DNA of 59,609 nt from an uncultured Lachnospiraceae bacterium (GTDB taxonomy: Bacteria; Bacillota; Clostridia; Lachnospirales; Lachnospiraceae), in contig CAMWLV010000003.1 in the NCBI GenBank assembly GCA_947175175.1, positions 1 to 59,609 on the forward strand, given 5' to 3'. The translations under genes were made by a program, and so were the position numbers. The stretch's first letter is position 1, and every line of letters begins with the position of its first letter. Shown here one piece after another: positions 38,190 through 47,647 of the stretch. The notes beneath the pieces are model-generated. The model had not been told where the DNA came from and did not search any database. It saw only the letters and a list, made by a program, of their open reading frames with translations.

Positions 38190-39126
38190 ATTCTTTCCCT
38201 CTGCTCCCCACTTCTTCCTTGACTACATACTGCGGCGAATTATTAATACTGATGTAAATACGTCCAATATATTCCCCAATGAGTCCCAACATGATCATCA
38301 GCATACCGCCGATAAACACAACTGCCGCCATCAGTGAACTGAACCCCAGCGGCACTTCTGGATTGACAAATTTTTTCACGATCGTATAAATTCCATAGAT
38401 AAAACCTGCGCCCGCAAAAGTAACACCCGTTATTGTAGCAATCCGAAGCGGCAGGATCGAAAATGCCGTAAACCCATTAAACCACAAACCCAGCAGTTTT
38501 TTCATTGTATATCCCGATGTTCCGACCTCACGACTTCGGTGTTTTACCGGAACATTGGAGATATTTCTGGTGGCGCGCAGCACAAGACCAATAATATAAG
38601 GATAACTGTTCTCATACTGGAGCATGCTGTCCACCACAAAGCGCTTCGCTGCAAAATAGCTTGTCAGATGCAGCTCTTTTGGCTTTCCCAGCATCATCCT
38701 CGTCATAATATCATTCATCCACGTCCCAAAGTTTCGAAAGGCGCTGTGCTGTTTATTTTCGTAGCTCGCATAGACCACATCGCTTCCATTCTCAATACCC
38801 TCAAGCAGCTTGCCCACCTCATTTGCCGGTGTCTGCCCATCATCGTCAAGACAGACAACAATATCGCCGTCTGACCTGCGAAGTCCTGCCATCAGTGCCG
38901 CATGCTGTCCAAAATTCCGTGCCAGACTGATTCCTGTAATATTGTTGTATTTTGCACACAACGCCTTAATGACCTCATACGTGTCATCCGGTGAACAGTC
39001 ATTTACCAGAAAAATGTCATATACATATTTGGGTATAGATGCCATTGTATCCTGTATCTCTGCCACAACTTTCTCGATTGTCCTTGCGCTTTGATAACAG
39101 GGAATGACAAAGCTAATTTTACTCAT
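38170..39126 (-). CDS. GtrB/ArnC-like polyprenyl-phosphate glycosyltransferase (GT2)
   Basis: About 318 residues. The GT-A domain (~1-230) has FVIPCYQSARTIEKV, LVNDCSPDDT and VVCLDDDGQTP (metal-binding acidic motif). Two C-terminal helices (~235-300) anchor it, as in GtrB/DPMS. It should load a sugar from a nucleotide donor onto undecaprenyl phosphate for the GT-C enzymes encoded beside it. I use the ATG at 39126; the track's GTG at 39150 lies within the AAGGAG site. Spacing is long (13 nt). Confidence 0.88.
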   Translation of the reverse strand: MSKISFVIPCYQSARTIEKVVAEIQDTMASIPKYVYDIFLVNDCSPDDTYEVIKALCAKYNNITGISLARNFGQHAALMAGLRRSDGDIVVCLDDDGQTPANEVGKLLEGIENGSDVVYASYENKQHSAFRNFGTWMNDIMTRMMLGKPKELHLTSYFAAKRFVVDSMLQYENSYPYIIGLVLRATRNISNVPVKHRSREVGTSGYTMKKLLGLWFNGFTAFSILPLRIATITGVTFAGAGFIYGIYTIVKKFVNPEVPLGFSSLMAAVVFIGGMLMIMLGLIGEYIGRIYISINNSPQYVVKEEVGSRGKEYEDNSF

Positions 39127-39159
39127 AATTAACTGATATCTCCTTATCACTGTTTGGAA

Positions 39160-39705
39160 TCAATGATCCCTTGGATTAACGGCCCCAAACAATATCAAGT
39201 CCTCATATTTTCCCTCCAGAAAAAGCTCATCCTTCAGATGCGCTTCCTGCACATAACCAGCCTTCTCATGCAGGCGCCTGCTCGCCGTATTATACGCAAG
39301 CACACGCGCTGATAATTTATGCAGCCCAAGTGTCCCAAAAGCATAGTCTGCTATCAGCTTTACTGCTTCCGTTCCGATTCCTTTTCCGTACGCCTGCTCT
39401 TCCCCCAGATAAATGCCAGACTCCGCCCTTTTGTGCTCATCCTCAAAATTCTGCAGATAGACAGAGCCCAGCGGCATGGCATCCTCGCTCCTGCATATGA
39501 TAAACTGATGTACCAATCCCTTAAAAACCTTATTGGTAAGCCACTTCTCATGATCTTTTCGGCTGACTGGCTTCCGATAGATAAAATTTTTTACCACTGC
39601 CGGCTTATTGCGCCAGCGCACTGCCAGCTCCGTATCATCCGCCGTAATCGGTCTCAGATAGATCTGCTGTCCTCTTATCACCAAATCTTTTTTTATAGGT
39701 TCCAT
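39160..39705 (-). CDS. GNAT N-acetyltransferase (RimJ/RimL-like)
   Basis: A 181-residue GNAT protein. IYLRPITADD starts the fold, YGKGIGTEAVKLIADYAF forms the acetyl-CoA loop, and NTASRRLHEKAGYVQE is the typical C-terminal motif. Strong AAGGAG site. It could acetylate the 4-amino group of the dTDP-4-amino sugar made by WecE two genes upstream (a WecD-type step), or act on the PglE product, for which no PglD is present. The choice cannot be made from sequence. Confidence 0.85.
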   Translation of the reverse strand: MEPIKKDLVIRGQQIYLRPITADDTELAVRWRNKPAVVKNFIYRKPVSRKDHEKWLTNKVFKGLVHQFIICRSEDAMPLGSVYLQNFEDEHKRAESGIYLGEEQAYGKGIGTEAVKLIADYAFGTLGLHKLSARVLAYNTASRRLHEKAGYVQEAHLKDELFLEGKYEDLILFGAVNPRDH

Positions 39706-39717
39706 ATTTAACTCTCC

Positions 39718-41535
39718 TTATTTCTTCGCTAGCTCATACACATCAAATGCCGGTTCCTCTGCACCTGTCTGTATCTGATCCATTTGCCGCAGTTCGACCA
39801 TTATCCCTCTTTTTTCATAGTATTGTACCAGCCAGTCAAGATTTTTGTCTGCATTCACCACGAAATACGCTTTTGCCTGTCCCCTTGTCCTGTCACTGCA
39901 TAGAGCACTCTGAATATCCCTGAAATGATGCTTCTCCAATTTCTGCCTCGCAAGCGGGCTTTTTGCCGCCCACCCTCCACAGAGGTCAAAATTTTTATAC
40001 GAATTATTCACATCCGCAAACATTTTTTCTGAGTAGGGCGCATTTTGGTAAGAGGTTGAGGAATACACATCTATTACATAATAATTATTTCCATTTTTTC
40101 GGCAATAATCCATCATCGCATTCCAGCGCGCATCTGCTGCTGCACGCTTGTCATACTCGTCCTGCACTTCCCACAGGTTTACCGCAAACACAGCAAGAAC
40201 ACCAACAATGCACAAAATGCCAACCACTGATTTTACGATACGGAAAGCACCAGAATTCTCTCTCCTAGAACAGTCACAGAGGAAAAAGCTTACCAGCATG
40301 ATAAGTTCCACCATCAGAAGTGGTATTGTTACCCTGTCAAGCACCCTGTCCACCATGCACAGATACAGCCACAAAACACTCCGCACCGCAAGAACACACA
40401 AAATTTTCAGAACTGCTCCCGCTTGCTGCTTTCCTTTCGCAGGTAATACACACAGGATAAGATACAACAAATACAAGACAATCACTGCAGCGCTGGCAAG
40501 AGATATATTGCTTTGGAGCTGAGTTCTATACTTCCACAGCGCATCTTTGACACTATTCCTGCTGACAAGTCCAAATGTATAATGAAGTCCCTTTCCCTCC
40601 TTTGCCAGCTGCTCCTGATATGCCACGATTGCTTCAAGCCTCCATGTGTCAATCGACTCGTCGAGGGCAAAATTATAATTTTCCAAGAGCGCGTAAGACT
40701 CCCTCGACAAGCCAATTGACTCATAAAAATCCCTGTTGTCTTCATAACCAGGAATATCATAAAAATCATACAGCTTTGTGCGCGCGTCAAAAAAACTCCG
40801 AAAACTACTCCATTCACTTCCCCTGTACGCCACCAGATCAAGGGAGCACATGGCTGCCATACACAAAAGCGCAGACACGATCAACATGATATATTTTCTG
40901 AAATTAACCGCCGTAAAAACTCTATCCTCACTGCACCATTTTACAAGCCCTGCAAGCAGCAGAAACGGCATCAGCATAATGCACACTTCTGTTCGAATCG
41001 AAAAAGACACTACCACAAGAATCAGCGGAATCAGATTTCTTCTGAAAAATACGGACGGCTTGTCTGTTTTCGGTGCCGTAAGAAACAAAAACACCGCTCC
41101 TGCCATGCAGACTCCCGAAGTCACACTGTACTGCACCACCACAAATTCCCGCAGAAACAGCCCAAGCACCAGAGCCGCCTCTGCCGCAAGCGCCGCAAAT
41201 CTTGTTCCTGCCCTTTGCATGACCAACAAAAGCCGCGCCGCAATCAGAAAAACGACGCCAAACTGACACAGACACAAAAACAAGCCATACCATGGAATTG
41301 CCGGAATGACTTTGTAAAAAAGCGCAATACACCACGCTAAAGGATACAGCATCTGTATACAATATCCACTTGGCTGCCCTGTATAGGCTCCTGATACGAT
41401 ATCCTTTATCATGGTGTCGTCATTCAAATCATAATAAAAATCAAATAAGACAGATAAAAGCAGCGCAAGCAAAAAGGTATAAACAAAAGCACCACACACT
41501 TTTGCTGCCTTTACTCCTGTGTGGTCATCCATCAT
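39718..41535 (-). CDS. Polytopic membrane protein, uncharacterised, GT-C-like
   Basis: A 605-residue protein with about eleven helices. The first exported loop holds YYDLNDDTMIKDIVSGAYTG, an acidic Asn-Asp-Asp motif as expected of GT-C enzymes, followed by a glycine and proline segment ending in IPWYGLF. The C-terminal ~150 residues are exported and soluble (YYVIDVYSSTSY). It overlaps the wecE stop by 4 nt. Likely a surface-glycan glycosyltransferase, but no named family is recognised. Confidence 0.65.
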   Translation of the reverse strand: MMDDHTGVKAAKVCGAFVYTFLLALLLSVLFDFYYDLNDDTMIKDIVSGAYTGQPSGYCIQMLYPLAWCIALFYKVIPAIPWYGLFLCLCQFGVVFLIAARLLLVMQRAGTRFAALAAEAALVLGLFLREFVVVQYSVTSGVCMAGAVFLFLTAPKTDKPSVFFRRNLIPLILVVVSFSIRTEVCIMLMPFLLLAGLVKWCSEDRVFTAVNFRKYIMLIVSALLCMAAMCSLDLVAYRGSEWSSFRSFFDARTKLYDFYDIPGYEDNRDFYESIGLSRESYALLENYNFALDESIDTWRLEAIVAYQEQLAKEGKGLHYTFGLVSRNSVKDALWKYRTQLQSNISLASAAVIVLYLLYLILCVLPAKGKQQAGAVLKILCVLAVRSVLWLYLCMVDRVLDRVTIPLLMVELIMLVSFFLCDCSRRENSGAFRIVKSVVGILCIVGVLAVFAVNLWEVQDEYDKRAAADARWNAMMDYCRKNGNNYYVIDVYSSTSYQNAPYSEKMFADVNNSYKNFDLCGGWAAKSPLARQKLEKHHFRDIQSALCSDRTRGQAKAYFVVNADKNLDWLVQYYEKRGIMVELRQMDQIQTGAEEPAFDVYELAKK

Positions 41536-42662
41536 ACGTGATAGAACTCCTTCACTTTACTTACGATATAGTCAGCTTCAGCAGACGTCAGCGCATAAAA
41601 CATCGGCAGACGCAGCAGCCTGTCACTTTCCTTAGTCGTGTACACATCCTCACCGAAAAATCTGCCAAACTTTAATCCCGCCGGCGCAGAATGCAGCGGT
41701 ACGTAGTGAAATACTGCCCAGATACCATTTTCTTTCAGAAAATCGATGAGTCGTGTGCGCTCCTCCAGATCCTTTGTCTTGACATAGTACATATGGCCAT
41801 TGTGAACACAGCCCTCCGGCACATGGGGAAGTTCCAAGATTCCCTGCTCCTGCAGCGGCTGCAGCAGTTCGTTATACTGATTCCACAACGCCACACGCTT
41901 TGCAGTGATCTCGTCAATCAATTCAATCTGAGCCCACAGATAAGCAGCGTTCATGTCACTTGGAAGATAGGAGGAACCGTAGTTCACCCAGCGGTACTTG
42001 TCGATCTGTCCCCGATAAAACTGTGATCGATTCGTCCCCTTTTCCCGAATAATCTCTGCATCATTGACAAACTGCTCATCCTGTATCAACAGTGCACCGC
42101 CCTCGCCCATGCTCAGATTCTTGGTCTCATGAAATGAATAACACCCGAAATCACCGATCGCGCCGAGCTGCCTGCCCTTGTATGTTGCCGCAATTCCCTG
42201 TGCTGCATCTTCCACCACAAAAAGCTTGTGACGCTTTGCGATGTCCATAATGGTATCCATCTCACATGCAACACCCGCATAGTGGACAGGAACGATCGCC
42301 CTTGTCCTGTCTGTGATCGCCTGTTCGATCAACTTTTCATCAATATTCATGGTATCCGGCCGAATATCGACAAACACTGCCTTTGCGCCGCGAAGCACAA
42401 AAGCGTCCGCAGTGGATACAAAAGTGTAGGAAGGCATGATCACCTCGTCTCCCTCCTTGATATCAATCAGGAGCGCCGCAAGTTCTGTTGCCTGTGTGCA
42501 GGAGGGGGTCATCAGACACTTCGCCATGCCTGTATACTGTTCAATCCACTCACTGCACTTCCTGGTAAATGGTCCATCCCCGCATATTTTCTGATTCTCA
42601 ACTGCCTGCCTGATATAGTCCATCTCCCTGCCAGTAAATGGCGGTACATTAAAATTGATCAT
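41532..42662 (-). CDS. wecE: dTDP-4-amino-4,6-dideoxygalactose transaminase
   Basis: A 376-residue PLP aminotransferase that is strikingly close to Escherichia coli WecE/RffA along its whole length: NVPPFTGREMDYI at the start, ADAFVLRGAKAVFVD, VPVHYAGVACEMDTIM, and SFHETKNLSMGEGGA with the PLP lysine. It converts dTDP-4-keto-6-deoxyglucose to dTDP-Fuc4N. The ATG at 42662 matches the WecE N-terminus; the track's GTG at 42683 adds seven residues. The RmlA/RmlB enzymes that make its substrate are not in the window. Confidence 0.93.
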   Translation of the reverse strand: MINFNVPPFTGREMDYIRQAVENQKICGDGPFTRKCSEWIEQYTGMAKCLMTPSCTQATELAALLIDIKEGDEVIMPSYTFVSTADAFVLRGAKAVFVDIRPDTMNIDEKLIEQAITDRTRAIVPVHYAGVACEMDTIMDIAKRHKLFVVEDAAQGIAATYKGRQLGAIGDFGCYSFHETKNLSMGEGGALLIQDEQFVNDAEIIREKGTNRSQFYRGQIDKYRWVNYGSSYLPSDMNAAYLWAQIELIDEITAKRVALWNQYNELLQPLQEQGILELPHVPEGCVHNGHMYYVKTKDLEERTRLIDFLKENGIWAVFHYVPLHSAPAGLKFGRFFGEDVYTTKESDRLLRLPMFYALTSAEADYIVSKVKEFYHV

Positions 42663-42717
42663 GCTATAACCATGCCTTTCCACTATTTCCTAATCCTGGA
42701 AAACTATTTCTCGCTTT

Positions 42718-42746
42718 ATTGTACTCTTTTCATAAGATTTTGGCAA
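42718..42746 (-). promoter_or_regulatory. Sigma-A promoter upstream of wecE
   Basis: TTGCCA (42741-42746), a 17 bp spacer and TACAAT (42718-42723) on the minus strand, one mismatch to consensus in each box. The predicted leader is about 50 nt. Confidence 0.65.
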
Positions 42747-42756
42747 GGTTTTGGGA

Positions 42757-45651
42757 TTAATATACCAGAAACACAATATATTCTTCATTGCTAAAGCACT
42801 GCTGATATCCTTTTTCCTCCGCAAAATCCATGATGAGCCTCAGTTTCTGACGAGAAAGTCCATCCGCCTCTGTCAAGCCTTCTACATAAGGGCGTCCAAA
42901 TATAATGACTGGAAGTGCATCTGGTGCCGTTTCGGCCGACAGTTGATTCAAGTCTTCTTCCAGTGTATCAATACTGTTTGAATCGAGATCCGCCCATGTC
43001 GTGAATATTGCCGGCTCCATATCCATCATATATGCTATTGCAGGAATCTCACCATATAATATCACCTGTTTTTTATTCAGATTGTTCTGATATAAATACG
43101 TGTCAAGCTCCTCAAGATTCTTTTTCTTGTCCGCTGTCGTCGCAAGTCCTGCACCTGTATTGCTGCACTGTAGTTCTATATTGATACAATTGTTACTTTC
43201 CTGCACTCCTCTGTCGTGAAACACAAACCCAATTCCAAACAGGATACTCTGTATTGTTGTGCACACGAGTATAAAACCAAGCGTTATCCGAAATGCATAG
43301 CTTTTTGAGCCTGCTTTACAGCTTTTCCCGAACAAATCCTCAACCATCAAAATTGAGACTGGAATCACCAGAAACAGATTGTTGATAATTGGATGCAATC
43401 TATTATTGCTTCCAAGCGGTGTCACAAATATGATAACAAGCAAAAATACTGCCCATAATTTCAAGTCCCTGCTTGCTGTTTTGTAAAATAACATACCAAT
43501 ACACAAAGCAATCACAATCAACAGATAGACTGTAACCCACTTATACATGCTAAAATATCTACTATAATCAAAGTCAAACATCCCTCTGCCATAGCACAAA
43601 CGAAGTACCACAAGCAATCCCAATGCATATAACGTTTCAAAAATATATGTTATTTTTTTCTTCGCTGTCGTCTGCACGACTTTATCCAGTATATAGAAAA
43701 ATAGCAGCCCTGCTGCCATATATCCCACAAACAAAAACAGCCATACACTGTAATGAATATAATCCTCAAACATTGCCATAACCATTGATGCCGGCTTATA
43801 ATCCGCCGCATGGTCTGTCATTCCAAACAGGGAAGAAATCATGTTCGGGTATGCTGTCAATCCATAGCGCACACAGATCACTGCCAACGGCACAAGCAGT
43901 CCCGCCAGATAGCCGCCAATACAGTACAGGGTGCGTGCTGCCAGCCCGCCAAACCACGCATTTTTCTTTGGAGCCATCTCTCCCCTGCTGCGATTCCAAA
44001 AACAGTCACACCATACCGGCAAAATCAGTGCCATATAAGTAATGTTGGGCATTCTCACAGTCACACAGAGTCCTAAAATAACACCCGCCATAACAAAGTA
44101 TTTCTTTTTTTCTTTTGTAATTGCCTCAAATAGTATTATAACAGCAATTGTCATCAAAAGATATCCTAAATACTGATATAAAATAACATTCGGAGCCCAG
44201 CATAGTGAGAGTGCTGTCAGCTCAGACACAAACAACAAGACACTAAATAATTTCCGTTTCTGTCCATAGTGTTTCCACAAATACAAATATACACCTGCCG
44301 CTGCTGCTCCAATCAGCAGGCCACAGTATCTATCCATGCCGATCCAACAGTCCCCAAAAGGCAGTTTCGAAATAGCAGCGCCTGCTATATTTGCCAGATA
44401 AGTTGCCAGCTTCCACATTTGATTCAGCGAATCAAAAAAGCGGTAATTTCCCAACGCATAGCCCGCATCCATCAGATCAATTCCAACACCTGCATGCCGC
44501 AGCGGATACAATAGCAGAATCAGTGCCGGAAGAATTGTCATGCTGCCCTTCTGCCGAATCAGTTCCATCACTGTACAAATCAGATATACACACACAACAC
44601 TGAGAAGCATATGACACAAAAAACCTGCAGCAGAACTCCCAATCTGTTCCTCACAGTGAAACCACTTTGGCCATGCATAGCGTATATTGATATGCTCATG
44701 GATCAGGTAGACGCCAAACGATGCCCCGGAAAGCAGTTCAATCGGCTTGCGGAAACGCTCTAACGTCTGTCCTGCTCTATTTTCAACTCTGTCTCCATTT
44801 AATGCGTTCACTTTATACTCTTTAAACAAAAGAAACAGTCCAACTGCACCTGTATAACAAAACAGGAAATTGTAAGTGTACCCATAGTGAATCATCGCTT
44901 CCAATTTTCCTGTTCTCAGATAAATCATCCGAATCAGAAAAAAGGAGGCAAACACCGCCATCGTACTACCCAAATACAGTGCTGCTGCCCTTCCTCTCGT
45001 CTTTATGAGCGCTATTTCATATCTTCTAAGATACGCTCCTGTCAGATACAGAACAATAAACCACAGACTGTCATACCCGTAGTTATCCCATGGAAGCTGC
45101 ATTGGAATAATGGTCTTGGAGATACTAAAGAACAACACAAACCCCATCAGCAGACAGCCTGTCTCCCTCTGCTCCAGATAAGAAATACCTGCGTTCAAAA
45201 ATGGCATCATGAGACATAAAACAACATAGTACGTTGCAAACCAATAGTGCTCTGTCACCAGGGGAAAACAATAGGAAAAAAACTGATAGAGGTCAAATTC
45301 CTGCGCTCCGATAATGAGCGCACCGCAGCCAAAGAGCATCGAATAAAAGAACACCTGCTTCCATATATTGATCGGTCTTCTCAATACTCCCCGCAATGTA
45401 ATCTTAGTGCTGCCTGACAGACTCCCCCGCGCATCCACACCAAAGTATCCACTGATGAGCACATATACATTGACCGCCACCAGACAAAATGCCTCGACCA
45501 GCCACGCCGCATATCCTGCTGCTGTCATATCCGCCCTTGCCGGATCGCCGAGCAGCCCACCTTTGCTAAGATAGTGCAGACACACGATCATCAGCATCGC
45601 TAAGATGCGCAGCAGCTCATAATTCAATTGTCTCTTTTTTCCTGCAGCCAT
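42757..45651 (-). CDS. Fusion of an acyltransferase-3 domain and a GT-C-like membrane domain
   Basis: About 964 residues and twenty or more helices. Residues ~1-375 are an OafA-type acyltransferase-3 domain (YELLRILAMLMIVCLHYL with the catalytic-region His, and NVYVLISGYFGV). Residues ~385-964 look like a separate GT-C-type membrane protein that starts at SMTILPALILLLYPLRHAG, has an acidic loop (GIDLMDAGYALGNYRFF), and ends in an exported domain. The two are normally separate genes. The likely role is O-acylation plus sugar transfer on the outer face. The track's start at 45675 is TTG; the ATG at 45651 has GAGG seven bases upstream and lies 4 bp after pseG. Confidence 0.78.
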   Translation of the reverse strand: MAAGKKRQLNYELLRILAMLMIVCLHYLSKGGLLGDPARADMTAAGYAAWLVEAFCLVAVNVYVLISGYFGVDARGSLSGSTKITLRGVLRRPINIWKQVFFYSMLFGCGALIIGAQEFDLYQFFSYCFPLVTEHYWFATYYVVLCLMMPFLNAGISYLEQRETGCLLMGFVLFFSISKTIIPMQLPWDNYGYDSLWFIVLYLTGAYLRRYEIALIKTRGRAAALYLGSTMAVFASFFLIRMIYLRTGKLEAMIHYGYTYNFLFCYTGAVGLFLLFKEYKVNALNGDRVENRAGQTLERFRKPIELLSGASFGVYLIHEHINIRYAWPKWFHCEEQIGSSAAGFLCHMLLSVVCVYLICTVMELIRQKGSMTILPALILLLYPLRHAGVGIDLMDAGYALGNYRFFDSLNQMWKLATYLANIAGAAISKLPFGDCWIGMDRYCGLLIGAAAAGVYLYLWKHYGQKRKLFSVLLFVSELTALSLCWAPNVILYQYLGYLLMTIAVIILFEAITKEKKKYFVMAGVILGLCVTVRMPNITYMALILPVWCDCFWNRSRGEMAPKKNAWFGGLAARTLYCIGGYLAGLLVPLAVICVRYGLTAYPNMISSLFGMTDHAADYKPASMVMAMFEDYIHYSVWLFLFVGYMAAGLLFFYILDKVVQTTAKKKITYIFETLYALGLLVVLRLCYGRGMFDFDYSRYFSMYKWVTVYLLIVIALCIGMLFYKTASRDLKLWAVFLLVIIFVTPLGSNNRLHPIINNLFLVIPVSILMVEDLFGKSCKAGSKSYAFRITLGFILVCTTIQSILFGIGFVFHDRGVQESNNCINIELQCSNTGAGLATTADKKKNLEELDTYLYQNNLNKKQVILYGEIPAIAYMMDMEPAIFTTWADLDSNSIDTLEEDLNQLSAETAPDALPVIIFGRPYVEGLTEADGLSRQKLRLIMDFAEEKGYQQCFSNEEYIVFLVY

Positions 45652-45655
45652 GCTT

Positions 45656-46777
45656 TTACCTCGTTTCCGCTGCAAGCCTCATCAACTGCTCTGCGATGCG
45701 GCGTGCTCCTTTTCCATCGATCAGTTCTCTTTCCTGCCTGTGCAGAAGCTCCCTGTATGACTTATCTCTGATACAGCGTTTCAATGTCTCTCTCACGTTG
45801 TCTGCTACCAACTCAGGATTCTTGGCAAAGCAACCCGCATTGACAATATCCGTGAGTTTCTCCAGCGCCTCCGCTCCCTGCCGCTGATTTTCGGCAAAAT
45901 AGAACACAATCATCGGCACCCCCAGGGAACTGACTTCATAAATCGTGCTCCCTGTCGCCGTGATGACCACATCGCTTTCCAAAAGCAGACTGCGCATATC
46001 CTTTACATTTTCATGGATTGTTATTGTTACTCCGCGCATGCGGGACTGTTCTTTTTTGCAGTCACGCCATTCTTTAACTTCGTCGTGCTGGCATTTGCGC
46101 TTCAGCTCACCTGCAAAGCGGTTAAAAGGTCCACTGATCAAATGCAGGTGTAGCCCCTGTTCTGCCAGTGTTCTATCGCTGCTCAAAACGTCTGCAAAAG
46201 CCCCCATTGCAAAATAGGGATCACTTCCGCCCGTTGTTGCAATAACATTTGTTACTTTATCATTGACCATATATCCCGCTGGTTCCTGAAATGCCTTTCG
46301 TAGCGGCATATACTCTGCGCCTAACAATACTTTCCGGGGAAATCTGCCGTTTGCCCCACTTTCTGAGTCCTGTTCCTTATAACATTTCTCCAAATCTGGC
46401 GCATAGATATTGTAATTGATCAGCAAATCAACGGGATACGCCTGCCCCATATCCTCAAAACATGCCACTTTCACAAGCTTCCGCAGCGCAAGATAATATT
46501 CACTGTCCGCCTGATAACTGTCCACAAGCAGCACATCCTGTTTTTGAAACAGCGGGTCCAACTGCCAAAGCTCACTCATCATATCCCTGTAATCTGTCCC
46601 CAGCACAATGACGCGAAACCCCCGCTCCTCAATCAGCGTCCGGCATCCCTCATCTGCTGTAATAAAAACAGGCGGATATACATGGTCGATATCCGCCGCC
46701 GCTTCCGCAACGGAGAGACAGCGCATCACATGCCCCATGCCAATCTCTGTATTGCCGTCTGCACGTATATATAACAT
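45656..46777 (-). CDS. pseG: PseG: UDP-2,4-diacetamido-2,4,6-trideoxy-altropyranose hydrolase
   Basis: A 373-residue GT-B-fold hydrolase. YIRADGNTEIGMGHVMRCL at the N-terminus is the PseG/SpsG signature with the catalytic-loop His. LLVDSYQAD and TTGGSDPYF mark the UDP-binding half, and ATGSTIYEVSSLGVP the C-terminal site. It removes UDP from the Pse precursor, giving the free sugar for PseI. It is longer than Campylobacter PseG (about 275 residues), with extra sequence in the middle. Last gene of the Pse set, with element B(a) just upstream. Confidence 0.88.
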   Translation of the reverse strand: MLYIRADGNTEIGMGHVMRCLSVAEAAADIDHVYPPVFITADEGCRTLIEERGFRVIVLGTDYRDMMSELWQLDPLFQKQDVLLVDSYQADSEYYLALRKLVKVACFEDMGQAYPVDLLINYNIYAPDLEKCYKEQDSESGANGRFPRKVLLGAEYMPLRKAFQEPAGYMVNDKVTNVIATTGGSDPYFAMGAFADVLSSDRTLAEQGLHLHLISGPFNRFAGELKRKCQHDEVKEWRDCKKEQSRMRGVTITIHENVKDMRSLLLESDVVITATGSTIYEVSSLGVPMIVFYFAENQRQGAEALEKLTDIVNAGCFAKNPELVADNVRETLKRCIRDKSYRELLHRQERELIDGKGARRIAEQLMRLAAETR

Positions 46778-46804
46778 CTCAATCCTCTACTTCCTAACTG
46801 CTCC

Positions 46805-46965
46805 TTAGGAACTGTCGCGAAATAACCTTTCATTTTGACTTGTCTAAATCCACACATGCGTCGTTGTCGTCAATCGGCGTACGTCCAGTACGCCTCACTC
46901 CTCCGCCTAGCCTGTATGAATTTATTCTGCGTCAAAATTGAAAGTTATTTCATGACAGCTCCTTA
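46805..46965 (-). repeat. MITE-like palindromic element B, copy a
   Basis: 161 bp bounded by TTAGGAACTGTC and GACAGCTCCTTA; its arms pair for about 35 bp at each end. Read on the minus strand it shares with copies b and c the order GGAxCTGT, GCAGAATA, AGGCGTA and AAATAGACAAGTCAA. It overlaps the last 15 codons and the stop of the deacetylase gene. No coding capacity. Confidence 0.75.
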
Positions 46966-47647
46966 TGGTTTTACGGATCAACATAAATGCTTCCGCCCGC
47001 TCCATGCCTGCTGCCATGCCGCGCGTTTTTGACAGCACATCCATCCCTGTCAGACTTCTCGGGTGTGGAAAGCTGCAAAGCTCTGACACATAACAGTTCA
47101 TCGCCTGCTCCTTCTTGTCATAATAATCGGAGATATCCACAAATACATTCGGACAAAAAGCAGACTGTACACTGTAATCAAAATTCCACTCTGTGGAAGA
47201 AAGCGTCTCAAAGGCATAAATCTCCTCCACACTATAGTCACCGATCGGTCTTGTCGCCGTGAGTACCGCGCGCGCTGTATACTGGTGGTCTACATTCAGA
47301 TCACCGCTGTAATGTGTATAGATAATCTGTGGCTGTAGTTCCTGTATTTTCTGCTCCACTGCTTTTACAATGTCCAGCAGGTCCACATCATCAAAACGAT
47401 TGTCTGGAAAATCCGCAAAAAATACGTTCTGGAATCCTACTGCCTCGGCACTCTCCAAAGTGTTTTGATGAAGTTCTTCCACAACCTCCCTGTCTGTATC
47501 CTCCCGATGGGTACCGCGCGAGGTCTGCCCCTCCCCCAAAATATAGGCATAGACAACATCGCCCTCCGCCACATGCCTTGCCACCGTTCCGCCAACTCCG
47601 AGAATCTCATCGTCTGGATGTGCCGCCACAACCAAAACTGTTTTCAT
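46922..47647 (-). CDS. PIG-L/LmbE-family N-deacetylase
   Basis: A 241-residue zinc deacetylase. VVAAHPDDEILGVGG holds the His-Pro-Asp-Asp metal and base motif, and THYSGDLNVDHQYTARAV the second metal His. It should remove an N-acetyl group from a sugar. Its place inside the Pse operon, next to a formyltransferase, suggests deacetylation of a Pse intermediate followed by N-formylation. Its last ~13 residues (after KTIR) are encoded by element B(a), so the natural C-terminus has been replaced. The ribosome site is the G run of repeat E2. Confidence 0.88.
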   Translation of the reverse strand: MKTVLVVAAHPDDEILGVGGTVARHVAEGDVVYAYILGEGQTSRGTHREDTDREVVEELHQNTLESAEAVGFQNVFFADFPDNRFDDVDLLDIVKAVEQKIQELQPQIIYTHYSGDLNVDHQYTARAVLTATRPIGDYSVEEIYAFETLSSTEWNFDYSVQSAFCPNVFVDISDYYDKKEQAMNCYVSELCSFPHPRSLTGMDVLSKTRGMAAGMERAEAFMLIRKTIRSCHEITFNFDAE

